This document shows, piece by piece, positions 28,319 through 36,537 of a stretch of 64,000 nt of DNA (positions within the stretch are counted from its first letter, which is position 1; the number at the start of each line of letters is the position of its first letter). Below the pieces are notes generated by a model, which did not search any database, was not told the DNA's origin, and was given only the letters and a program-made list of their open reading frames with translations. The stretch comes from Psychrobium sp051201665 (GTDB lineage Bacteria; Pseudomonadota; Gammaproteobacteria; Enterobacterales; Psychrobiaceae), in contig NZ_CP179210.1 in NCBI RefSeq assembly GCF_051201665.1, positions 372,001 through 436,000 on the forward strand, read 5' to 3'. Position numbers and translations under genes: made by a program.

Positions 28319-30577
28319 TTATTGCTTTAAGTAATATGGCTTGCGATACGTAAATAAACCATTGCTAAACATGTCGCTTGCATCGGAAGAGCTTTGTGAG
28401 CCTAGTCCTTTAATTTCAAAGTTAAAGGAAAGGCCATTATCAAATTCTTCATTTGCAATGATTAATGTGTTTGCACTGTCGCTATATTGTGCTTGTAATT
28501 GACGATACGCTTGTACTCGAATAGACCAACAACAAGATTCATATTGAAGACCTGCAAAAGCTTCAATAGTTCGATTGAGATTGATATCTCGGTAATAATT
28601 ACCAACAAATGTCCATTCGTTATTTATTGGCCAGACGGTTTGTACGCCGAGCTGATTAATTTTACTGTCGTTAATTTGTTTAACAAATCGATGGCTAAAC
28701 TGCACTAATTTTGAGGCACTCACATGGTAATCGATGCTAGTTTTACTTTGAGTAATGGTATCTTGTTTGTCATTGAGCTGCATTGCATGAGTAAACTGCC
28801 ATTGTTTATTTACGGTGTAACTAAATTCACCAGCGAGTGCTGAGCGATCGGGTAGGCTTGCTTGGGCGTTGCCTTCTTCGACCGCCATTTGTGATTGGCG
28901 TAGATAAAATGTTTGACCAATGCTGCCTTTGAAATACGGCTGATTGTTCTCATCTTTTAGTTCTGTCGTGACACCAAATGTAACTTGCTCTGTGTCGATA
29001 ATTCGGTCAAGACCACTAAAGCGTCGTGTTCTAAATAATCCCGCATAATCATCTCGCAACAATGCAGTGTCATAAAGCCCAATATCTTTTTGAGACTTAA
29101 ATGGCACATATAAATACTGAACTTGCGGCGTTAATGTTTGAGTATGATTTGGCGCTAGCTTTAACTGGCGTTCAAAATTAATGTCACTATAGAATCTAAA
29201 TTGCGGCAATGTTCTGCTAATTGATTGTGATGCTAATCCATTATCTTGCTCATACCATGTTTGCATTAGTTTTGCTTCAGTGATGAAGTTAATTGCAGAC
29301 AAATTAATTGGTAGACGAAGTGTCGGTTCTATATGTAATCGACTTGCTTTAGATAAGTTATTGTCCCGTTGTCTAAAGTGACTAAGCTCAGAAAAAATAT
29401 CAACTTTAAATTTGTTACCTAATACATTGTCATAGCTATGAAAAGCGAGTTGTGGCATTAATTGATATGGCTTTGCTTGATATGGCTTTGCTTGGCCACC
29501 TAATACTTGAATGTCTTGGACTCGCATATTGAGCCACCAATCGTCGCTGTAATAGGCTAACTCTATGTTCTTGGTTAGCTGATTGTCCGTCTTGGCGCCA
29601 TATTTGCTGCCAATATCATTGAAGTAGTTATCATCGCTCACGTGAGTAAAAGTACTCGCAATACGCCAGTTATCAGCAATGGAACCGCTATGTTGCCAAT
29701 GCGCTAAATAGCGTTTGTCGTCCGTTGAGCGATCATAATGTAGATATTCCAGATTCAACAGCCCAGTTTGTCCATTCGACAAATAACGAAATTCATTAAT
29801 TAACTGTACACCGCGCTCTGACATCAATTTAGGAGTAATAGTCATGTCGTAATTTGGTGCGATATTCCAATAATAAGGGATACTTACTTCAAGGCCATTA
29901 CGAGAGTTGGTGCCGATAGATGGATAGAGAAAACCGGAGCTGCGTTTGTCTGAAATAGGTAAAGTCAAATAAGGGAAATAAAATACCGGAATTTCAAAAA
30001 CTTCTAACGTTGCTCGGTGAATGGTCGCCCATGCCTCTGAAGAATCTATTTTTATTTCTTTTGCGCGCAAAGCCCAATCGGGTGTCTCGTCGGGACAGGT
30101 TGTAAATAGGGCATCATCTAAAATGAGGTATCGGCCATCTTCGACTCGAAAACTTTTCGAACGGCCATGAATCATTGAATCATTGAACCAGTATTTTGTG
30201 TTGGCTAGTTCTGTGTCTTTTCCGTCGAGTGATGTTGTTAATGACTCACTTGTTAGTGTTAATTGATCATCCTGGAAGTGCAGATTACCTGTGGCCGAAA
30301 AAATATTGTTTGTTTGATCGTAACGAGCTTGATCGGCGCGGATAAACTTTTGGTTTTGTGTGAAGGTAACGTTACCGAGATAATTTAGAATATCAGGATA
30401 TTGGATATTCGCTTTGTCAGCATTAACGGCCACTTGGTCTTCACTTAATTGAAGTTGTGGTAATTCACTCGGCGCCATATAAGGCGTATTAACACGGCAT
30501 TGCTTGGCTAAAGGAGATGAGTTGGCCCAAGATGTCGCTGCAAAAGATGAAAGTAATAATAAAGTGATTAAGCGCAT
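28319..30577 (-). CDS. lptD: LPS-assembly protein LptD
   Basis: 752 residues from the ATG at 30577, which begins an ordinary signal peptide (LITLLLLSSFAATSWA). A start 24 codons earlier would bury it. An N-terminal beta-jellyroll (OstA) domain lies at about 45-190, then the large outer-membrane barrel that inserts lipopolysaccharide. The four cysteines needed for disulfide maturation are visible: C27 in KQCRV, one in FTTCPDE, and the adjacent pair in ESCCWS. A five-residue unit AKPYQ is duplicated in tandem. A surA gene follows and an amgK operon diverges upstream. Confidence 0.96.
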   Translation of the reverse strand: MRLITLLLLSSFAATSWANSSPLAKQCRVNTPYMAPSELPQLQLSEDQVAVNADKANIQYPDILNYLGNVTFTQNQKFIRADQARYDQTNNIFSATGNLHFQDDQLTLTSESLTTSLDGKDTELANTKYWFNDSMIHGRSKSFRVEDGRYLILDDALFTTCPDETPDWALRAKEIKIDSSEAWATIHRATLEVFEIPVFYFPYLTLPISDKRSSGFLYPSIGTNSRNGLEVSIPYYWNIAPNYDMTITPKLMSERGVQLINEFRYLSNGQTGLLNLEYLHYDRSTDDKRYLAHWQHSGSIADNWRIASTFTHVSDDNYFNDIGSKYGAKTDNQLTKNIELAYYSDDWWLNMRVQDIQVLGGQAKPYQAKPYQLMPQLAFHSYDNVLGNKFKVDIFSELSHFRQRDNNLSKASRLHIEPTLRLPINLSAINFITEAKLMQTWYEQDNGLASQSISRTLPQFRFYSDINFERQLKLAPNHTQTLTPQVQYLYVPFKSQKDIGLYDTALLRDDYAGLFRTRRFSGLDRIIDTEQVTFGVTTELKDENNQPYFKGSIGQTFYLRQSQMAVEEGNAQASLPDRSALAGEFSYTVNKQWQFTHAMQLNDKQDTITQSKTSIDYHVSASKLVQFSHRFVKQINDSKINQLGVQTVWPINNEWTFVGNYYRDINLNRTIEAFAGLQYESCCWSIRVQAYRQLQAQYSDSANTLIIANEEFDNGLSFNFEIKGLGSQSSSDASDMFSNGLFTYRKPYYLKQ
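29462..29491. repeat. In-frame 15-bp tandem duplication inside lptD
   Basis: TTGATATGGCTTTGC occurs twice head to tail. On the coding strand this repeats AKPYQ, in a likely loop of the LptD barrel. It looks like recent slippage that kept the frame. Confidence 0.85.
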
Positions 30578-30653
30578 TTTAAGTTCAGGTATACTCAAAT
30601 AATCAAGAGATCGGTCTATTGCTTTTATAATCAATGATTTGAAAATCAAAGCG

Positions 30654-30682
30654 TTCCGATAGAAAAATTAAACGGCTATAAT
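30654..30682 (+). promoter_or_regulatory. Promoter of amgK-murU-djlA
   Basis: TTCCGA, 17 bases, perfect TATAAT, about 84 bases before the amgK reading frame in the lptD-amgK divergent gap. Confidence 0.55.
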
Positions 30683-30765
30683 ATCGCAATTCTTGGCTTA
30701 GGGCTATTTATGTGACATTTTTTGCTTCATATTAGCGATGACCGCACAGTTTAAGGAGCGATGCT

Positions 30766-31767
30766 ATCGACACGCGACAACATTTATTACAACACTGGTT
30801 TGAACAGCAAATACAATACTCTGCCGATAATTGGGAGGTTGTTAGTGCTGACGCCAGTTTTAGACGTTACTTTAGAGCTTTGGTCAAGGGAGTCAGTTAT
30901 ATTCTGGTGGACGCGCCGCCTGACACTGAAAAAAACGCAGAATTCATCGAGTTTTCCAGTCAATATGCCCAGGTAGGCATTGATGTGCCGCGAATTATTT
31001 TTAGCGATTTGGCGCGAGGATTTTTGTGTCTCACAGATTTAGGGAGTCAATCCCTATTGCCGCTTGCAGAAAACGACTCCATATATTGGTATCGAAAAGT
31101 GCTACGAACTTTACCGTTACTAGCTAAAGTAACCGTTAATGATGAGTCAGCACGTTATAATGCAGCATTCTTTGAACTCGAATTAGCGCTATTTAAAAAT
31201 TGGTTTTGTCAGCAGTTTTTAGATATTTCAATGTCAGATATTGAATCTTACTCATTAGCGCCTTGTCTGGATTGGTTAGTAAAAAGTGCAACAATGCAGC
31301 CGCAAGTCGCAACACATCGAGATTTTCATGGTCGCAATATTATGGTGCGCGATAATCAATCTTTGGCGGTTATTGATTTTCAAGACACTGTCATCGGACC
31401 GTTAACCTATGATGTCGTATCATTACTTAAAGATTGCTATTTTAAGTTAGATAACGAGACTCAGCAGCAACTTCTTCAAGAATCGTATGCGCTATATCAA
31501 GACTCATTATCGCTCGCAATGACATTTGATGAATATCGTCAATATGCTGATTTAATGGGACTTCAGCGTCATCTGAAGGTTTGTGGTATCTTCAGTCGCT
31601 TACACTTACGGGATAATAAATCGCACTATTTAAATGATCTTCCGTTAGTGGTTGATTATATTATGCAAGTTTGTAATCACTATCCTGAACTTAAACAATT
31701 GCAGGCATTCTTTGAAAAAATGATACTACCAACGTTACCTAAAAGGATTGAACAATGTTTGCCATGA
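30766..31767 (+). CDS. amgK: N-acetylmuramate/N-acetylglucosamine kinase AmgK, unusual start
   Basis: A 333-residue phosphotransferase-fold sugar kinase. HRDFHGRNIMV (catalytic) and VIDFQDTVIGPLTYDVVSL (metal-binding) match AmgK, which phosphorylates MurNAc on its anomeric carbon in the murU recycling route. The conserved SADASFRRYFRAL near residue 35 shows that coding starts well before the first standard start (TTG, 30880). No ATG, GTG or TTG exists in frame between the stop at 30739 and 30880. An ATC at 30766, seven bases after AAGGAG, is the best-placed codon. An ATG at 30761 is in another frame. It is therefore either a rare ATC start or a small frameshift. It overlaps murU by 13 bases. 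Confidence 0.8.
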   Translation: MDTRQHLLQHWFEQQIQYSADNWEVVSADASFRRYFRALVKGVSYILVDAPPDTEKNAEFIEFSSQYAQVGIDVPRIIFSDLARGFLCLTDLGSQSLLPLAENDSIYWYRKVLRTLPLLAKVTVNDESARYNAAFFELELALFKNWFCQQFLDISMSDIESYSLAPCLDWLVKSATMQPQVATHRDFHGRNIMVRDNQSLAVIDFQDTVIGPLTYDVVSLLKDCYFKLDNETQQQLLQESYALYQDSLSLAMTFDEYRQYADLMGLQRHLKVCGIFSRLHLRDNKSHYLNDLPLVVDYIMQVCNHYPELKQLQAFFEKMILPTLPKRIEQCLP

Positions 31768-32447
31768 TTTTAGCGGCTGGCCGAGGGGAACGAATGCGCC
31801 CACTTACCGACACTTTGCCTAAGCCGTTATTAGCGGTCAATGATAAACCCTTAATTGAATATCACATTGAAAAAATTAGCCAGCTTCCTATAGCTGATAT
31901 TGTGATTAATCAGGCTTGGTTAGGACATTTATTGCCGCAACAGCTGGGATTTGGTGAGCGTTGGAATGTAAAAATTCACTACAGTAACGAAGGTGACAAT
32001 GCCTTAGAAACTGCTGGTGGCATTAAGAAGGCGTTATCGTTAATTGACGAAGATTATTTACTAGTCGTCAATGGCGATGTGTCGACTGACTTTGACTTTT
32101 CGACGTTGCCCACGCAATTGCCTCGAGGTGTGTTGGCTCATCTTATTCTAGTCGAGAATCCTGCCCACAACCCTAATGGCGATTTTGCGTTGTCATCATC
32201 AGGACTGCTATCCAATGGCATTGAACAATTTACATTTTCCGGTATTGCGGTGTATCACCGACAGTTTTTCGACAATATCGAAGAGGGCGTGAGCGCATTG
32301 GGACCTTTAATCAGACAACAAATGGTCGAAGGAACTGTGACTGGTGAAGTTTATACCGGGAAATGGTTTGATATTGGCACACCGCAGCGACTTGAACTGC
32401 TTGATGCTCAATTGAGAGCGGGATTAGAAAACGGAGAATTAAGGTAG
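31755..32447 (+). CDS. murU: N-acetylmuramate alpha-1-phosphate uridylyltransferase MurU
   Basis: A 230-residue nucleotidyltransferase. The signature LAAGRGERMRPLTDTLPKPLL is at residues 6-26, metal-binding NGD near 98 and GKWFDIGTPQRL near the end. It converts MurNAc-1-phosphate to UDP-MurNAc, completing the AmgK/MurU cell-wall recycling shortcut that bypasses de novo MurA/MurB synthesis. In organisms studied this gives intrinsic fosfomycin tolerance. It overlaps amgK by 13 bases and djlA by one. Confidence 0.92.
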   Translation: MFAMILAAGRGERMRPLTDTLPKPLLAVNDKPLIEYHIEKISQLPIADIVINQAWLGHLLPQQLGFGERWNVKIHYSNEGDNALETAGGIKKALSLIDEDYLLVVNGDVSTDFDFSTLPTQLPRGVLAHLILVENPAHNPNGDFALSSSGLLSNGIEQFTFSGIAVYHRQFFDNIEEGVSALGPLIRQQMVEGTVTGEVYTGKWFDIGTPQRLELLDAQLRAGLENGELR

Positions 32448-33256
32448 TGAAAATTTGGGGTAAAGTATTAGGCTTCATGTTTGGTTTTATGTTTGGTAAA
32501 TGGGCTGGTGCTATTTTGGGGCTGTATATTGGTCACCGATTTGATCGCAGTATGAGCCAAGATTTTTCTAATCAAGGTGGCTTTACAAAGTTTTTCATGA
32601 ATAAAGATTCATTTGCTAACCAAGCTGTATTCTTTCATGCTGTTTTTTCTGTTTATGGTCATATAGCGAAAGCCAGCGGACAAGTGACGCCACAAGAAAT
32701 TTCCGCCGCATCGGGTCTTATGGATAAAATGGGACTCACTGGTGATAAAAGGAAAGAAGCACAGGCAGCGTTTAGTGAAGGTAAGTCAAATGATTTCCCA
32801 CTAGAAGAAACGCTAAAGGCGTTTAAGAAAAGCTCTTTTGGCCAAAGAGATATCTTACAGCTATTTTTAGAAGTGCAGCTACAAGCCGCTTTTGCGGATG
32901 GAGAGCTACACCCAAAAGAAAGAACGATATTACACCTAGTGGCAAAACACCTTGGCTTTTCGAGTCGCGACTTAGAACGATTACTGCAACAACTCGATGC
33001 GCAAATGAAATTTCATCGACAGCAGGCTTCCTCATCTCAATCGGGGCCTTCTATAAAAGATGCTTATGATATTTTAGGAGTAAGTGCTGACGCGGATGAC
33101 AATGCAGTAAAGAAAGCATGGCGCAAGCAAATGGCACAGCATCACCCTGATAAATTGGCTGCAAAAGGATTGCCTCCAGAAATGTTGGATATTGCGAATC
33201 AAAAAGCGCAAGACATTCAGGCTGCCTATGAAAAAATTAAAGCGCAAAGAAAATAA
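32447..33256 (+). CDS. djlA: Membrane-anchored co-chaperone DjlA
   Basis: 269 residues from the GTG that overlaps the murU stop. The N-terminal glycine-rich membrane segment (FGFMFGKWAGAILGLYIG) is followed by a TerB-like helical domain (about 50-170) and a C-terminal J domain (about 205-269). The J domain contains DAYDILGVS and the HPD tripeptide that stimulates DnaK. In E. coli djlA also sits beside lptD, divergently, so the placement is conserved. Confidence 0.94.
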   Translation: MKIWGKVLGFMFGFMFGKWAGAILGLYIGHRFDRSMSQDFSNQGGFTKFFMNKDSFANQAVFFHAVFSVYGHIAKASGQVTPQEISAASGLMDKMGLTGDKRKEAQAAFSEGKSNDFPLEETLKAFKKSSFGQRDILQLFLEVQLQAAFADGELHPKERTILHLVAKHLGFSSRDLERLLQQLDAQMKFHRQQASSSQSGPSIKDAYDILGVSADADDNAVKKAWRKQMAQHHPDKLAAKGLPPEMLDIANQKAQDIQAAYEKIKAQRK

Positions 33257-33275
33257 CCAATTGCTCGTTTAATTT

Positions 33276-33295
33276 ACGTCTAGATGTTTAGACGT
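33276..33295 (+). repeat. Short hairpin after djlA
   Basis: ACGTCTA, six bases, TAGACGT. It lies 19 bases after the djlA stop with no real T-run. It could be a weak terminator or a binding site just upstream of the next promoter. Confidence 0.4.
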
Positions 33296-33300
33296 CTAAT

Positions 33301-33329
33301 TTGACATGTTGCTGGAGATTGGGTATTTT
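33301..33329 (+). promoter_or_regulatory. Promoter of the NhaC-family antiporter gene
   Basis: Perfect TTGACA, 17 bases, TATTTT, about 30 bases before the start codon. Confidence 0.6.
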
Positions 33330-33359
33330 CACCTCACTCACTAAAAATAGGATTTGAGC

Positions 33360-34697
33360 ATGACCTCAAGATCTTCATCAACAATTGTTCCTCGCGGCAT
33401 AGCTCTATTGCCCTTAATGCTTTTTCTGGCGTTATTTTTAGGAACTGGTGTTTATTTAACACTGCAAGGCGTTGAATATGCCTTTTATCAAGTACCGGCA
33501 CCGGTGGCTGTTTTGCCAGCGATCGTCTTAGCAATCATTTTATCTCGCGATACCATCAATGAAACTATCGAACAATTCACTAATGGTGTAGGCGACAGTA
33601 ATGTTATTGCGATGTGTCTTATATATTTACTCGCAGGAGCTTTCGCTGCTGTAGCTAGTGCAACTGGCGGTGTTGAATCAACCGTCAACCTTGGACTTAG
33701 TATGATACCTTCTTGGTTTCTATTACCGGGTTTCTTCTTAATTAGTGCATTTATCGCTACTGCAATGGGAACGTCAATGGGCACCTTAGGGGCTGTTGCT
33801 CCTATCGCGTTGGGGGTTGCCCAAACAGCTGGAATTGATGTCGCAATTATGGGGGGGGCCGTAATTAGCGGCGCAATGTTTGGGGATAACTTGTCAATCA
33901 TTTCTGATACAACTATTGCCGCTACTCGTAGTCAGGGTTGTGAAATGAAGGATAAGTTTAAAGAGAATTTACGCATTGCGATACCCGCTGCGGTTGGCGT
34001 ACTTATTCTATTGTTTTTCTTAGGTAGTGACGCTCCATTGCCACCTATTGGTGAAATAGACTGGATTAAAGTATTACCCTATATCGCCATCTTAATATTA
34101 GCGATAGCAGGCGTTAATGTATTTGTTGTACTGGGCAGTGGTGTTGTAATGGCTGGCCTAGTGGGTTTGATCCAAGTTCCTGATTATCAGCTAATGAACT
34201 GGGCTAAAGACATTTACAAAGGCTTTAGTGATATGCAGGAAATCCTAATTTTAGCCATGCTAATTGGTGGTCTAGGTGCCGTGATGAGTTATCAAGGTGG
34301 TTTAGCCTTTATTGTTAAATTTATCGATCGCACATTAGCGCGACTAAGTGCTAAAAAAGGAAAAGTTAACACAGCCTCTGCAGAGCTAGGTATTGCAAGC
34401 GTGGTTAGCTTAACTAATTTAGCTATCGCCAATAATACGGTGTCTATCATTGTGGCTAGTGGTGTTGCTAAAGATTTGGCTGACACACATGATGTTGAAC
34501 CTAAGCGTAGCGCTAGTTTATTGGATATTTTTGCATGTTGTATTCAAGGATTACTACCATACGGTGCACAAGCATTGATGATCGGTGCAATGTTTAGTCT
34601 GTCGCCATTAACTGTATCGATGCATGTATTCTATCCAATGATTTTGGCCGCCAGTGCAATCTTGACTATTTTGTTTAGAAAACGTCAGGTAATTTAA
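33360..34697 (+). CDS. NhaC-family Na+/H+ antiporter
   Basis: A 445-residue polytopic transporter with about 11-12 hydrophobic segments. I use the ATG at 33360 (AGGA 8 bases before). A TTG two codons earlier is less likely. The segments TAMGTSMGTLGAVAPIALGVA and GAMFGDNLSIISDTTIAATRSQGC are characteristic of NhaC-like antiporters in the ion transporter superfamily. It probably exchanges protons for sodium. The exact substrate is not provable from sequence. It is monocistronic, with its own promoter. Confidence 0.8.
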   Translation: MTSRSSSTIVPRGIALLPLMLFLALFLGTGVYLTLQGVEYAFYQVPAPVAVLPAIVLAIILSRDTINETIEQFTNGVGDSNVIAMCLIYLLAGAFAAVASATGGVESTVNLGLSMIPSWFLLPGFFLISAFIATAMGTSMGTLGAVAPIALGVAQTAGIDVAIMGGAVISGAMFGDNLSIISDTTIAATRSQGCEMKDKFKENLRIAIPAAVGVLILLFFLGSDAPLPPIGEIDWIKVLPYIAILILAIAGVNVFVVLGSGVVMAGLVGLIQVPDYQLMNWAKDIYKGFSDMQEILILAMLIGGLGAVMSYQGGLAFIVKFIDRTLARLSAKKGKVNTASAELGIASVVSLTNLAIANNTVSIIVASGVAKDLADTHDVEPKRSASLLDIFACCIQGLLPYGAQALMIGAMFSLSPLTVSMHVFYPMILAASAILTILFRKRQVI

Positions 34698-34721
34698 TAA
34701 ATTAAATATAATTGTTTGAAA

Positions 34722-34751
34722 AAGCATTACAATGATCGCATTGTAATGCTT
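34722..34751. repeat. Perfect 13-bp palindrome after the antiporter gene
   Basis: AAGCATTACAATG, loop ATCG, CATTGTAATGCTT. The downstream side lacks a T-run on the plus strand but has one on the minus strand. It could act as a weak terminator or protect the 3' end of the transcript. Confidence 0.55.
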
Positions 34752-34872
34752 GAAAACTGACCATAAACGACAGTTCTTATATCCTACCTTTGCATTAGGC
34801 TGTAATTTGGGCTAATTTGTTAGGCTTAAAAAGCAGTACCAAGATAAAAAAGTAATAAAAGGCAACACCATA

Positions 34873-36105
34873 ATGAAATTTCATGCAGCTCGCCAGCCTA
34901 TTCTTGATGCTGAGCAAAATTTATATGCCTACGAATTGCTGTTTCGTGATGGTGTGACTAATGCTTTTCCAAATATTGATGGAAACGAGGCAACTTCTAA
35001 AATAATTGCTGGAAGTCAATTTGATTTTTCTCTGTCAGATCTAACCAATAAAAAGCCCGCTTTTATTAATTTTACCTATGAAACGATTAATAAAAAGTAC
35101 CCGACACTCATTCCGACAGAAGATGTTGTTGTTGAAATATTGGAAACTGAGCGCCCAGGTAAACGTTTATTAGCCGAAGTAAAAGAGCTCCATGAAGCAG
35201 GTTATACGATTGCGTTAGATGATTATGAACACGAATCAGTTTGGCGACATTTCTTCCCATTTATTAAAATGATTAAAGTTGATTTCTTAGCGTCTACTCC
35301 TGCTCAAATTGATGAAATTATTACTGCTGTCGCAGATTTCTCTCATATTAGTTTATTGGCTGAAAAAATCGAAACTCATGAAGAATTTGAGCGTGCAAAA
35401 GCGTTAGGTTTTTCATATTTTCAAGGGTATTTTTTCGCTAAGCCGCAAATGATTGAGGCAAAATCGCTAACGCCGACCCAGTTCAGTCTTGCTGAGTTAC
35501 TTTATGAAACGAGTAAGGTGGATTTAGACCTACCGAAAATTATTTCTGTTTTTGAATTAGATGTAAATCTTGCTTATAAATTATTACGTTATAGTAATTC
35601 TGCAGTGTTTCGTCGCCGTACTGAAATTTCAAGCATTAAGCAGGCGCTAGTAACATTAGGTAAAAAAGAATTACAGAAATTTCTGTCAGTATTATTTTCT
35701 GCACAATTAGCATCGAATAAACCGCCAGAACTCATGGCGACGTCATTAACTCGCGCACGCTTTTCTGAGGGGTTAGCTACCATTAGTCCAAAGGTGAATG
35801 AAAGTAGCGTAGTATTCCTAACAGGGATGCTATCTCTCATTGATGCCATTTTAGGCGACTCAATGGAGAACGCGATGGAAAAGCTGCCATTATCGTCTGA
35901 CATCAAAAATGCGCTAGTTTCTGGCGAAGGTATATTAGCCCACGTTCTTGATGTTGCCCGTGCTTATGAAGTATCGAATTGGGAAACTGTCAATGAAGAG
36001 CTTGCGCTATTAGGTATCGATGAAGAAAAGGTACCAGGTATTTATGCTGAAGCATTACAGTGGTCAAATGAACAAATGGAATTTATTTTAGCCACTCAAT
36101 CATAG
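34873..36105 (+). CDS. EAL-HDOD signalling protein with degenerate EAL domain
   Basis: 410 residues. The N-terminal EAL-like domain (1 to about 205) carries YELLFR where active enzymes have EALLR/EVLLR. VVVEILET and IALDDYEHES follow, where active enzymes show DDFGTG. IKVDF and SYFQGYFFAKP are kept. The C-terminal HDOD domain (about 205-400) contains LAYKLLRYSNSA and SSIKQALVTLGKKEL. This YuxH/CdgJ-like architecture usually lacks c-di-GMP phosphodiesterase activity and acts by protein interaction, often on motility. It has no transmembrane segment. Its own promoter was not resolved. Confidence 0.87.
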   Translation: MKFHAARQPILDAEQNLYAYELLFRDGVTNAFPNIDGNEATSKIIAGSQFDFSLSDLTNKKPAFINFTYETINKKYPTLIPTEDVVVEILETERPGKRLLAEVKELHEAGYTIALDDYEHESVWRHFFPFIKMIKVDFLASTPAQIDEIITAVADFSHISLLAEKIETHEEFERAKALGFSYFQGYFFAKPQMIEAKSLTPTQFSLAELLYETSKVDLDLPKIISVFELDVNLAYKLLRYSNSAVFRRRTEISSIKQALVTLGKKELQKFLSVLFSAQLASNKPPELMATSLTRARFSEGLATISPKVNESSVVFLTGMLSLIDAILGDSMENAMEKLPLSSDIKNALVSGEGILAHVLDVARAYEVSNWETVNEELALLGIDEEKVPGIYAEALQWSNEQMEFILATQS

Positions 36106-36490
36106 TTAAATAGTTTAAATTAAACTGAGGGTTTGTTGAACGTTTGAGTTCATTTTTGCAGCAATTGGTTTGGGGGTTCTACAAGGCAGAGCCTATGTGG
36201 TGTAGCTGGCTCGATAATAGCTCCTGCATTATCCTAATGAGCTACATCCCTGTAGCAATACACGAATAGGCGATAACGCCGTAGAAATAACAAACAAATG
36301 CTGTCCGTAGGATTCACCTAAAAGTATTTTGTGCGGCGTTATTCGTCATTCACTGGGGGAAACCCAGCATCAGTCCTCATGCCTCGCCCACAGGGATGTG
36401 GGTGCTTATGCTCAGTCTGGAACAATGAACATGTGCCCAAAACGCTTTTAGATTGAACGAAATTCGAACCACAAAGATCAACAGACCCTA
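36106..36490. other. 385-base intergenic region with complex secondary structure, no gene
   Basis: No coding frame with protein-like content was found. Several short stems are visible: ATAACGCCG near 36263 against CGGCGTTAT near 36334, CTACA-TCCC-TGTAG near 36242, CCCACAGGGATGTGGG near 36390, and GTAGCT near 36202 with AGCTAC near 36240. The density of pairing exceeds that of neighbouring gaps, so a structured RNA or a decayed repeat is possible. Confidence 0.45.
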
Positions 36491-36492
36491 TA

Positions 36493-36518
36493 AAAACCTC
36501 ATTTAATGAGGTTTTTTT
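36493..36518. terminator. Bidirectional terminator between EAL-HDOD gene region and hemL
   Basis: AAAACCTCATT pairs with AATGAGGTTTT, with T-runs on the plus strand and A-runs at the left giving T-runs on the minus strand. It lies 20 bases after the hemL stop. Confidence 0.85.
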
Positions 36519-36537
36519 GTGTGTTTAGCGTTAACGC

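Noticed and set aside
30761..30976. ATG-initiated frame just after AAGGAG at amgK
   Set aside because: It runs in a different frame from the conserved kinase sequence, and the spacing to AAGGAG is only 2 bases. It is relevant only if a base is missing.
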